From the NCBI GenBank assembly GCA_030065235.1, contig JASJDC010000007.1, positions 155,656-219,655 on the forward strand: 64,000 nucleotides of DNA. The letters are read 5' to 3'. Positions within the stretch are counted from its first letter, which is position 1. Every line of letters starts with the position of its first letter. The position numbers and the translations under genes were made by a program. The notes beneath the pieces are model-generated. The model was not told the origin of the DNA, made no database searches, and was given only the letters and a program-made list of their open reading frames with translations. The stretch comes from Alphaproteobacteria bacterium (lineage in GTDB: Bacteria > Pseudomonadota > Alphaproteobacteria > UBA8366 > Aestuariispiraceae). Positions 18,475 through 26,004 of the stretch are shown piece after piece.

Positions 18475-19470
18475 ATGTCGATTAAACAACCCTATTTGAT
18501 GTTCCTCGGGGACGCGCCAGATCAGTTGGCGGCCAAGGTCGCCAGCGGTGTGCAGATGTGGCGGCCTGACGTCTGCCTGGGCCAGTATCGCCTGCCGGGT
18601 TGTCAGGCGGATCTCGGCCTGCCGGACATGACAATCGCCGAGGCGAAGGCGGCCGGCGTCGAGACTGTGGTCGTCGGCGTGGCCAACCGGGGCGGTGTGA
18701 TCCCGGATTCATGGCGGAAATCCCTGGTCGAAGCGATCGAGGCGGGTTTGGATGTCGCCAGCGGTCTGCATACGCGCCTTGCTGATATTCCAGAAATCGC
18801 TCAGGCCGCGGCGGATCACGGCGGCGCCCTGTTCGATGTGCGCCATCCGACGCGCGCCTTCGAGGTTGGGCATGGCGAGCGGACGCCGGGCAAACGGCTG
18901 TTGACCGTCGGCACGGATTGCTCGATCGGCAAGATGTTCACCTCGCTGGCGATCGAAAAGGAAATGCGCGCCCGCGCCATGAAGGTCGATTTCCGCGCTA
19001 CCGGCCAGACCGGCATCTTTATCGTCGGCGATGGGGTCAGCGTCGACGCCGTGGTTGCGGATTTTATTTCCGGCGCCACCGAATGGCTCTGTCCGCCGAA
19101 CGAGCCGGACCATTGGGACGTGATCGAAGGTCAGGGCAGCCTGTTCCATGCCTCTTTCGCCGGCGTTTCGCTCGGTCTTCTGCATGGCGCGCGGGCGGAC
19201 GCGCTGGTGCTCTGTCACGAGCCGACGCGGACCCATATGCGCGGCTTGCCGAATCACGCGCTGCCGGACCTGAAGGCGGCCATCGCCCTGAACGAGCAAT
19301 GCGGCCGCCTGACCAATCCGGATTGTCGTGTGGTCGGCGTTTCCGTCAACACCGCTGCGTTGGCGGAAGATCAGGCGCGCGCTTGTCTCGACGCCGTCGC
19401 CGCGGAGACGGGACTGCCGACGGTGGACGCTTACCGCTTCGGCGCCGGCCCGCTGGTCGACGCGCTCTGA
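18475..19470 (+). CDS. dgcN: DUF1611 family protein, D-glutamate N-acetyltransferase DgcN-like
   Basis: The ATG at 18475 (MSIKQPYLMFLGD) is preceded by AAGGAA. The 331-aa protein has the DUF1611 layout: an N-terminal Rossmann-like part (VETVVVGVANRGG) and a C-terminal P-loop-like segment GTDCSIGKM, followed by FRATGQTGIFIVGDGVSVDAVVADFISG and EGQGSLFHASFAGVSLGLLHG. Characterised marine members acetylate D-glutamate, after which the enolase-family partner DgcA racemises N-acetyl-D-glutamate. The partner gene follows 20 bases downstream, supporting this role. Earlier databases call such proteins NAD-dependent epimerase or hypothetical. Confidence 0.83.
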   Translation: MSIKQPYLMFLGDAPDQLAAKVASGVQMWRPDVCLGQYRLPGCQADLGLPDMTIAEAKAAGVETVVVGVANRGGVIPDSWRKSLVEAIEAGLDVASGLHTRLADIPEIAQAAADHGGALFDVRHPTRAFEVGHGERTPGKRLLTVGTDCSIGKMFTSLAIEKEMRARAMKVDFRATGQTGIFIVGDGVSVDAVVADFISGATEWLCPPNEPDHWDVIEGQGSLFHASFAGVSLGLLHGARADALVLCHEPTRTHMRGLPNHALPDLKAAIALNEQCGRLTNPDCRVVGVSVNTAALAEDQARACLDAVAAETGLPTVDAYRFGAGPLVDAL

Positions 19471-19490
19471 CCCGGCGCGGGGAGGGCGCG

Positions 19491-20480
19491 GTGCAGGCCC
19501 GCATCGACCTAAGCGTTCGATCGGAGAGTTGGCCTCTGGCTCAGGTCTTCAAGATTTCGCGCGGGGCCAAGACGAGCGCCGAGGTGGTGGTCGTCGAACT
19601 GCGCCAGGGAGACTGCCGCGGCTGGGGCGAATGCGTCCCCTATCCCCGCTATGGCGAGAGCGTCGAGAGCGTGATCGCGCAAGCCGAGACAATGCGCGAT
19701 GCGCTGAGCAATGGATTGGACAGGCTGTCGCTGCAGCAGGCGATGGCGCCGGGCGCCGCGCGGAACGCACTCGATTGCGCATTCTGGGACCTAGAGGCGA
19801 AACGCAGCCGAACCCCGGTCTGGCGCCTCGCGGGACTGGAGCCGCCGCAATCGGTCGTCACGGCCTATACGATCAGTCTGGGCGCGCCGGAGGAGATGGG
19901 GGCGTCGGCCGCGGCCAACGCGGATCGACCTCTGATGAAACTGAAACTGACCGGCGCGGGCGATCTCGAGCGGGTTTCGGCGGTGCGTCAGAACGCGCCG
20001 GACGCCGCCCTGATCGTCGATGCGAATGAAGGTTGGACGCCGGAGATGGTCGAGCCCTATGCGCGGGACCTGAAAGATCTGGGAGTCAGTATGATCGAAC
20101 AGCCGCTGCCCGCTGATCAAGACGCGGCGCTCGCCGATCTCGACCACCCGGTCCCGTTTTGCGCCGACGAATCCGCGCACACCCGTGACGGGATCGAAAC
20201 CCTGGCGCGCCGTTACGACATGATCAACATCAAGCTCGACAAGACCGGCGGGCTGACCGAGGCGTTGCGGCTGAAGCAGGCGGCCCGCGACGCGGGCATG
20301 GGGATCATGGTCGGCTGTATGGTCGGCACCTCTCTGGCCATGGCGCCGGCCGTATTGCTGGCGCAAGGCGCTGAGATCGTCGACCTGGACGGGCCGCTTT
20401 TGATGGCGCAGGACCGCGAACCCGGCCTGCGCTACGAGGGCAGCCGGCTGGCCCCGCCGGATCCGACCTTCTGGGGCTGA
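19491..20480 (+). CDS. dgcA: Enolase-superfamily N-acetyl-D-glutamate racemase / dipeptide epimerase
   Basis: The frame is open far upstream, but the GTG at 19491 with GGGAGGG just before it fits best (329 aa). Muconate-lactonizing subgroup features are present: the KLKLTG lysine motif, metal ligands in DANEGWT, MIEQPL and CADES, and INIKLDKTGG with the second catalytic lysine. Sequence alone matches L-Ala-D/L-Glu epimerases. Pairing with a DUF1611 gene points to the DgcA role, racemising N-acetyl-D-glutamate so D-glutamate can enter central metabolism. Cytoplasmic. Confidence 0.85.
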   Translation: MQARIDLSVRSESWPLAQVFKISRGAKTSAEVVVVELRQGDCRGWGECVPYPRYGESVESVIAQAETMRDALSNGLDRLSLQQAMAPGAARNALDCAFWDLEAKRSRTPVWRLAGLEPPQSVVTAYTISLGAPEEMGASAAANADRPLMKLKLTGAGDLERVSAVRQNAPDAALIVDANEGWTPEMVEPYARDLKDLGVSMIEQPLPADQDAALADLDHPVPFCADESAHTRDGIETLARRYDMINIKLDKTGGLTEALRLKQAARDAGMGIMVGCMVGTSLAMAPAVLLAQGAEIVDLDGPLLMAQDREPGLRYEGSRLAPPDPTFWG

Positions 20481-20523
20481 ATGCGGGCGCGCGCCGTCAG
20501 CCCTGCGGTTTTCGGGATGACTC

Positions 20524-22542
20524 TCAGCCAGACGGGACGGCGGCGGTCTTTTCGGCTTCCGAGAGACGATCGCCGGCGAGCACATGGTCCGGCGGAAAAT
20601 AGAGCGACACGGTTGTCCCGACGCCTGGCTCGCTGTCGATCCGCATTGAGCCGTTGTGCAGTTCGATCAACCCATTGACCAACGGCAGCCCGAGCCCCGT
20701 TCCCTCGAAGCTGCGGTTCAGTTTCGAGTCGATCTGCGAGAACGGGGCCAAAGCGGTGGGTATGTCCTCCTCGGCCATCCCGATGCCAGTGTCCCGCACG
20801 GACAGGACGACGCCGCGATCTTTGTCATCCAACTCGGCCGCGATTGTCACCACGCCGCCCCGTCTTGTGAATTTGATGGCGTTGGACACCAGGTTGATCA
20901 GGATCTGGCGGACGATTTGTTCTTCGCTGGAGAGCGTCGGCAAATCAGACTGGATCGCCAATTCGAGGGTGACGCCGCTTTGTTCAGCGCGCTGACGCAT
21001 CAAGCGGATCGTCGCGACCGCGGCCTCGTGAAGGCTGACCGGTTCGCGATTGATGGTGCGATTGCCGACCTCCGTCTTTGAGAGGTCCAATATGTCATTG
21101 ATGATGGCCAGCAGATGGCCGCCGCTGTCTCGGATGTCCCCCGCGAATTCCTTGTATTCCGGCGCGCCGATCGGGCCGTACAACTCGTCCCGTAAAACTT
21201 CCGCAAAGCCGATGACGCTGTTCAGCGGCGTGCGCAGCTCATGGCTCATTTGGGCGATGAACTGTGTTTTGGCGCGGTTCGCCCGTTCCGCTTCTTCCTT
21301 GGCGCGCGTGAGTTCATGGCCGCGTTCGACGAATTCGGTGACATCAAGCTCGATGAGAAGAATCCCGCCCTCGCGGGTTGGACTGGTCCGACGCTCAAAC
21401 CATCCGTCGCCAACCTTGTATAGGACCTCATTGCGGACCGGTTCGCGCCAACGCGCCAATTCGGCCTCGATCCAAGCGGCGCGTTCCGCATCATCCTGCA
21501 TCTCGCGGACGCTCTGCATCCGATCGGAGTGCGCCATTGCGGTGAGCACGTCTCGCGCGCTGGCCCCCAGCTCGATCTCGTCGTCAGCGCGCGCGTAGAC
21601 CTCGCGGAACCTTGTGTTCGCAACCACCAGACGGTCGGTCGCGTCGAACAGCAAAATGCCGACGCGCAATGTATTCACCGCATCCGCCAACCTCGTTTGG
21701 GCGAGGGTCTCCTGCCGCTCCCGCTGGACGATATCGGTGACTTCCCGGCCGACGCCGCGATAACCGAGAAACCGGTTTTCGGCGTCAAAAACAGGCGTGC
21801 CGCTGATCGAGATATAACTGATCTTGCGATCGGAAATCAGGGCGGGATATCGGAAATCGTGAAACGCCTCGCGGTTGGCGATATGAGCCAGCAGCGGCTT
21901 GAAGGCGTCGCCCGACGGGTTCAAAGCCAGATCGGCGCGTTTCTTGCCGATCACGTCTTCCGGCCTGAGGCCCGTATATTCTTCAAGACTGTCGGTGACA
22001 TCGATATAGACATCGTCGGCGTCGGTTTCCCAGAACCATTCGGACGCGGCGGCGGCGAAGTCCGTGAGCCGTTGTTCGCGTTGGATCAAGGCTTCTTCCC
22101 GCGCTTTCAATTCCGTGATGTCGACGAAGAGCCCGATCATCCAGTCGTCTGGGAGGCGTTTCTGATCGTAGCGCAACCAAGTTCCGGACTGGGTCGAGAC
22201 TTCAATCGGCTCCGGACCGTCAGCGCGCCCGCCCGATGTATTCGGTGACGCACCCGGATCTGAATAAGGGCGGAAGGCGCTCAGGCCTGCTTCTTGAAAT
22301 CGGCTCAGCAACGCGGCGTAGGGCGCGCCGACAGCGTCCGCCGCCGTATCAGGCAGCAATTGACGCACGGTGTCGCTGACATCAACGACGACCCCGTCCG
22401 GATCGACGAGAACATAGCCGTAACCGCTGTCGGCGCGCATCAGAAACGTCAGCAGGCGCTCCCGCCCCTCCGCCGCGGCGCTTTGTGAAGACGGCGGGGC
22501 TGCGGCGGTCGTCGCCGATGGGCTGCTGAGGTCCTTTGTCAT
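20524..22542 (-). CDS. Multi-PAS sensor histidine kinase, cytoplasmic
   Basis: This 672-aa protein has no membrane segment. PAS-like regions lie at about 30-145 (ending DITELKARE), 160-275 (SEWFWETDADDVYIDVTDSLEEYTG-type start) and 285-405 (RVGILLFDATDRLVVANTRFREVYARAD). A short coiled coil precedes the HisKA domain, with phosphoacceptor His434 in QMSHELRTPLNS. The ATPase domain follows, with LINLVSNAIKFT as N-box and DTGIGMAEEDIP and GTGLGLPLV as G boxes. No receiver domain and no adjacent response regulator gene are present, so it is an orphan kinase. The signal is unknown. The family resemblance is to Rhodospirillales PAS-PAS-PAS kinases. Confidence 0.9.
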   Translation of the reverse strand: MTKDLSSPSATTAAAPPSSQSAAAEGRERLLTFLMRADSGYGYVLVDPDGVVVDVSDTVRQLLPDTAADAVGAPYAALLSRFQEAGLSAFRPYSDPGASPNTSGGRADGPEPIEVSTQSGTWLRYDQKRLPDDWMIGLFVDITELKAREEALIQREQRLTDFAAAASEWFWETDADDVYIDVTDSLEEYTGLRPEDVIGKKRADLALNPSGDAFKPLLAHIANREAFHDFRYPALISDRKISYISISGTPVFDAENRFLGYRGVGREVTDIVQRERQETLAQTRLADAVNTLRVGILLFDATDRLVVANTRFREVYARADDEIELGASARDVLTAMAHSDRMQSVREMQDDAERAAWIEAELARWREPVRNEVLYKVGDGWFERRTSPTREGGILLIELDVTEFVERGHELTRAKEEAERANRAKTQFIAQMSHELRTPLNSVIGFAEVLRDELYGPIGAPEYKEFAGDIRDSGGHLLAIINDILDLSKTEVGNRTINREPVSLHEAAVATIRLMRQRAEQSGVTLELAIQSDLPTLSSEEQIVRQILINLVSNAIKFTRRGGVVTIAAELDDKDRGVVLSVRDTGIGMAEEDIPTALAPFSQIDSKLNRSFEGTGLGLPLVNGLIELHNGSMRIDSEPGVGTTVSLYFPPDHVLAGDRLSEAEKTAAVPSG

Positions 22543-22608
22543 GACGGGCGGCGCACATTCCGCTTGCTACGGCGGATTGAGCGCGCGGGCGCTTGAAGGC
22601 GCGATGAG

Positions 22609-23364
22609 CTAAGGCGTTGCCGGGGCGAAGGCGAGGGCGCGCGCCCGTTGTTCCGCCAGCCGTTGCGCCTTGTAGCCGCGGGGCGTTGTCGAAACCGTAC
22701 GCCGGGTCGGCGGCGACTGGCCAGCGCTGGCCCCTGCGCTCTTGTCCGGCGCGCTAAGGATAGAGGCGTGGCGCTCCGCTCCGTCATGTCGACGCAAAGC
22801 CCTCCATTCCGCGTGAACTTTGCTTCTATAATGCGTATTCCGGCTGGCCAAGGCCGAATGATAACGGCGCACCGCTGCGCCCCAAGATTTGTGCCGCGCC
22901 TTCAGGTCGAGAAGGAAACTGGTCGCATAGGCGACATTGATGACCGGGTCGAAAGCCTCTTCGAGGCTTCGGAAGGCGGTCGGGTGATGTTTCAGATTCA
23001 CCTGCATGCATCCGACATCGATGCTGTAGACGCCGGACCGGATCAGTGCGCGGACGCCTTCGACCGCCGCTTGTTTGGTCGGGAAATAGCGGCCCTCGCC
23101 CTCGGCGTTGATGGTCCAGGGCCAGGCGACGCGGGCGCCGGCCGCCGCGCGGTAAACGCCCGTTTCGGTCAACGCGATCGCATGCAGCAGATCTTCAGGC
23201 GCGCCGCTGAGGCGCTCGGCCGCTTTTGTCGCTTCAAAGCAGAGCCTTGCGTCGAGCGGCGGCGGCTCGGACCGTTCCGTCGCGTCGCCCGGCGTTGCGA
23301 CGGTCAGCGACAGGGCGGCGAAGACGGCGCTCGCCAAAAGGGTTCGGGCGCGCAACTGCGGCAT
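22609..23364 (-). CDS. Exported lytic transglycosylase (SLT-like)
   Basis: The ATG at 23364 is preceded by GGAGAGAG; the frame is open further upstream without a good site. The 251-aa product has a signal peptide (residues 1-28, ending near GDATERS). The transglycosylase domain has ALTETGVYRAA with the catalytic Glu, a WPWTINAEGEGRYF segment, SIDVGCMQVNLKHH and FDPVINVAYATSFL, typical of the family-1 SLT domain, which cleaves peptidoglycan between MurNAc and GlcNAc. The C-terminal 60 residues are basic and of low complexity. It is convergent with nothing and lies before the tRNA-Val on the other strand. Confidence 0.85.
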   Translation of the reverse strand: MPQLRARTLLASAVFAALSLTVATPGDATERSEPPPLDARLCFEATKAAERLSGAPEDLLHAIALTETGVYRAAAGARVAWPWTINAEGEGRYFPTKQAAVEGVRALIRSGVYSIDVGCMQVNLKHHPTAFRSLEEAFDPVINVAYATSFLLDLKARHKSWGAAVRRYHSALASRNTHYRSKVHAEWRALRRHDGAERHASILSAPDKSAGASAGQSPPTRRTVSTTPRGYKAQRLAEQRARALAFAPATP

Positions 23365-23572
23365 GCTCTCTCTCCAATATGGCGGGCGGGAACCCGCACT
23401 TCTCTCTCGCGAGGGGCCTCGCAAACCACGTGCCAGCGCGGCCCGCGAACCCGGCGCGATGGGGCTTGCAGCGCCTCAAATCCGGTGCTACATCGCCGCT
23501 CCTCGACGACGGGCCGGCCGGGTGCATTGTGGATCGAATTCGAACCCTGCGCCCAAGCGTTTCCGTCAGGCA

Positions 23573-23647
23573 GGGCGCGTAGCTCAGCGGGAGAGCACTT
23601 CGTTGACATCGAAGGGGTCACTGGTTCAATCCCAGTCGTGCCCACCA
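23573..23647 (+). tRNA. tRNA-Val (GAC)
   Basis: A 75-base cloverleaf starts GGGCGCG and ends CGTGCCC-A-CCA with one G-U pair in the acceptor stem. The D-arm contains AGCTCAGCGGGAGAGC. The anticodon stem-loop is CTTCG-TTGACAT-CGAAG, giving anticodon GAC. The T-arm is CTGGTTCAATCCCAG with the invariant TTC. The 3' CCA is encoded. Confidence 0.96.
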
Positions 23648-23649
23648 TG

Positions 23650-23684
23650 AAAGCCCCAAGGGAAACCTTGGGGCTTTCTTTTTC
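23650..23684 (+). terminator. Rho-independent terminator after tRNA-Val
   Basis: Immediately after the tRNA CCA end there is a perfect hairpin: the AAAGCCCCAAGG arm, a GAAA loop, and CCTTGGGGCTTT, followed by CTTTTTC. The strong GC stem and the T-run make this a convincing terminator for the tRNA transcript. Confidence 0.9.
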
Positions 23685-23712
23685 GAGCCGCTGCTTCGCA
23701 TCGAGCGCTGGG

Positions 23713-23745
23713 CAAAGAAAAACCCCGCCTCGATCCGACGGGGTT
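23713..23745 (-). terminator. Rho-independent terminator of the cold-shock gene
   Basis: On the minus strand, about 50 bases after the cold-shock stop codon, AACCCCG and CGGGGTT pair around an 11-base interior and are followed by TTTCTTTG. It faces the tRNA-Val terminator, so the two transcription units stop tail to tail. Confidence 0.8.
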
Positions 23746-23794
23746 CGTCTTGACGTGCGGCGCGGAAAACACCGCGCCGTCCGAATGACGGCGT

Positions 23795-23998
23795 TTAGGC
23801 GTCGCGGATATTCACCGCTTTCGGACCGCGCGCTTCCTGCTCCGTATCGAACTCGACCTTCTGGCCCTCGGACAGGGTGTTCATGCCCGACCGCTCAACA
23901 TCCGAGATGTGAACGAAGACGTCTTTGGAGCCTTCTTCCGGCGTGATGAAGCCGAAGCCCTTGGTCGTGTTGAAGAATTTAACAGTACCGATGGTCAT
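23795..23998 (-). CDS. Cold-shock protein, CspA family
   Basis: A single cold-shock domain of 67 aa. RNP1 is KGFGFI and RNP2 is DVFVHI, in the order [20 protein letters not shown] then [13 protein letters not shown]. It binds single-stranded RNA/DNA and acts as an RNA chaperone. I chose the ATG at 23998 (MTIGTVKFF), the usual family start; an ATG five codons upstream at 24013 is possible. The roughly 230-bp leader to the next gene is lower in GC and could hold a long 5' UTR as in other csp genes, but no structured element was identified. Confidence 0.9.
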   Translation of the reverse strand: MTIGTVKFFNTTKGFGFITPEEGSKDVFVHISDVERSGMNTLSEGQKVEFDTEQEARGPKAVNIRDA

Positions 23999-24249
23999 TT
24001 CCGTGTATCCCATGCATGATTTTAGTCCTCATCCGCCACAATGGCGGAGAAGGAAGAATGAGGCCAATTGCTTGGGGACTGTTAGAAAGGAAGCTTCGCC
24101 ACCAGTCGAGATCCGCAACCCGACGCCAACATTCGTGTCGTATGGTTAAGCGAGACTCAATCAAATCACAAGGAAAATCACCGGCGACGTCACGGGGCCG
24201 GGCCGGCGACCGGCGCAAGCGAGGCGCGCCGCGGTCTAGGCGTCGCCGA

Positions 24250-24564
24250 TCAGGAGGCCGCCCAATAATCCACCACGGTCACCCGTGCGATCCATCGCCC
24301 GGCCCAATCCGCGAAAGCCTTGTGATCCGGGTGCGGCAAATAGGCGTCGCGCGCCGCGTCGCTAAGAAAGGTCAGAGTGAAACAGTGGCTATGGCCCTGA
24401 TCGAGGCCTTCCGGACTGTTGTTCACGCCCCATTCGATCGCTTCAATCCCCGGCACGACGGTCTTGAGCGCGAGAAACCGCGTGACGATTTCATCAAGCT
24501 CCGGCTGTGTGGTTCCCGGCTTGAAGCCGAATAGGACAACGTGGCGCAACGCGCGGGTCGGCAT
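24250..24564 (-). CDS. Dabb family protein (stress-responsive alpha/beta barrel)
   Basis: A 104-aa protein with LRHVVLFGFKPGTTQPELDEIVTRF at the start, GVNNSPEGLDQGHSHCFTLTF in the middle and YLPHPDHKAFADW near the end, the hallmarks of the dimeric Dabb domain. Family members have varied or unknown roles (stress response, olivetolic acid cyclase-like). It lies downstream of the DUF1772 gene on the same strand. Confidence 0.88.
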   Translation of the reverse strand: MPTRALRHVVLFGFKPGTTQPELDEIVTRFLALKTVVPGIEAIEWGVNNSPEGLDQGHSHCFTLTFLSDAARDAYLPHPDHKAFADWAGRWIARVTVVDYWAAS

Positions 24565-24617
24565 GGCGGCGATACTCCGGTTACGGACAAAGGCGGCTCG
24601 ATCGATCTCGGCTCATC

Positions 24618-25172
24618 CTAACCGGCGCTGATCGCATAAATAAACAACAGACAGGCCAGGCCGGACGACAGCGCGCGTATGTGATTCCACAAGGTCCATT
24701 GGCGGATATAGTCGCGCCAAAAAAGGGCGCCTTCACGGCTGGCCGGGTCAACCGCGTCCAGTTCCTCGTTCAGCGGGACATTGAACAGTCCGGTGCATAG
24801 GAACATGCCGACGAAATAGACCAGCCCCGCCGCCACCACCGATCCGGCGACGGAGATGTCGGCGGCGCTCCAGACGGTGGGCGTCGCGAACATCGCCGGC
24901 CCGAACGCGGTCCAGGCGACGTCTGAAGACCAGACATAGAACACCGCCGCGACCAAGGCGATGCTGATCGCCGTGGTGACGAAGAAGAGCGGCATGAAAG
25001 GCGAACGTAAGATCACGCGATTGATGCTTTGCATCGCCATGGCGCCAGCCGTGGCCGGCATGCTCGACAACGCTTTCATCACGAAGGTTGAGAAGGCGAA
25101 ATACAGGCCCGTCATCATGCCGCAACCGATCGCCCCGATCCACAGCAACAGGGTGAATCCTGTATCGATCAT
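24618..25172 (-). CDS. DUF1772 family membrane protein
   Basis: A 184-aa protein with four hydrophobic segments: LLLWIGAIGCGMMTGLYFAFS, MPLFFVTTAISIALVAAVFYV, VAGSVVAAGLVYFVGMF and LSSGLACLLFIYAISAG. NVPLNEELDAVDP and FWRDYIRQWTLWNHIRALSS form the conserved interhelical motif (N-P-N-L and W-x-x-N-H-x-R) of the DUF1772/anthrone-oxygenase-like family. Function in bacteria is not established. It is divergent from a TetR gene, and its own promoter overlaps two palindromes, so it is probably that regulator's target. Confidence 0.85.
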   Translation of the reverse strand: MIDTGFTLLLWIGAIGCGMMTGLYFAFSTFVMKALSSMPATAGAMAMQSINRVILRSPFMPLFFVTTAISIALVAAVFYVWSSDVAWTAFGPAMFATPTVWSAADISVAGSVVAAGLVYFVGMFLCTGLFNVPLNEELDAVDPASREGALFWRDYIRQWTLWNHIRALSSGLACLLFIYAISAG

Positions 25173-25256
25173 ATCGTCGGTCCTTTGCGCATGGGATGTT
25201 CGGCCGCTCGGCGCTTTTGAGCATGATGGTTTGACATTGTGGCGATGGCATGGCGC

Positions 25257-25297
25257 TTTACACGGTGTAAATTAAGAGAAGGTTGACACGGTGTCAA
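25257..25297 (-). promoter_or_regulatory. Paired TetR-type operators overlapping the DUF1772 promoter
   Basis: Two perfect 15-base palindromes with the same core lie here: TTTACACGGTGTAAA (25257-25271) and TTGACACGGTGTCAA (25283-25297), centres 26 bases apart. Read on the minus strand, TTGACA (25297-25292), a 17-base spacer and TAATTT (25274-25269) make a near-consensus sigma-70 promoter for the DUF1772 gene. The second palindrome also covers the putative GTG start of the TetR gene. Binding of the TetR protein would block both genes (inference). Confidence 0.8.
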
Positions 25298-25905
25298 GTG
25301 CGGAGCCAACGACCCGGGAAAAAATCCTTGCGGCCACGGCCGCGCTCCTCGCCGCCGGGCCGGGACAGGCCGGCGCGGTGCGGATGTCGGATGTCGCGAA
25401 GAAAGCCGGGCTCTCGCGTCAGGCGGTCTATCTGCATTTCACCTCGCGGGCGGATTTGCTGGCCGCGGCGACGCGCTATATCGACGCCCAGCATGGCGTC
25501 CGGATGCGCCTGGCGGCCAGCCGAGAGGCGAAGACCGGCCGCGCGCGGCTTGACGCTTTTGTGCAGGCCTGGGCCGACTATTTGCCTGTGATTTATCCGG
25601 CGGTCCGCGCCCTTTTGGCGATGACCGAAACCGACGCCGAGGCCGCCGAGGCTTGGGATGCGCGGATGGCGGACTTGCGCGATGGCTGCCGCGCCGCGAT
25701 CGAGGCCCTGGAGCGCGAGGGCGCGTTGGCGCCGACTGTCGGGGATGGATCGGAGCAAGCGCGTGTCCGAACCGCGACCGATATCCTCTGGACGCTGCTG
25801 TCGGTGCGCAACTGGGAGCATTTGACCCGCGACTGCGGCTGGGACCAGGCCGTCTATACCGCTTTCCTGCAAGAGGCGGCGCGGCGCCTGTTGGTCCGCG
25901 GATAA
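25291..25905 (+). CDS. TetR family transcriptional regulator
   Basis: The GTG at 25291 has GAGAAGG upstream, giving 204 aa. The HTH spans residues about 8-55, with VRMSDVAKKAGLSRQAVYLHFTSRADLL as the classic TetR signature. The ligand domain carries a WADYLPVIYPAVRALL segment, without a recognised ligand. The gene is divergent from DUF1772, and its start lies inside one of two palindromic operators, suggesting autorepression. Confidence 0.88.
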   Translation: MSSAEPTTREKILAATAALLAAGPGQAGAVRMSDVAKKAGLSRQAVYLHFTSRADLLAAATRYIDAQHGVRMRLAASREAKTGRARLDAFVQAWADYLPVIYPAVRALLAMTETDAEAAEAWDARMADLRDGCRAAIEALEREGALAPTVGDGSEQARVRTATDILWTLLSVRNWEHLTRDCGWDQAVYTAFLQEAARRLLVRG

Positions 25906-26004
25906 GGCAGCGGGGTTGGCCACGCGGCGCAGAACCCCCTATAGGAAACGTCCGGACAACCCGCCCGCCCAACTTCGGGGCGCAGGCGCTGGCATGGGTG
26001 TGGG

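Noticed and set aside
22648..23946. 432-codon plus-strand frame crossing the tRNA-Val
   Set aside because: It runs antisense to the transglycosylase and through the tRNA and terminator; no protein features.
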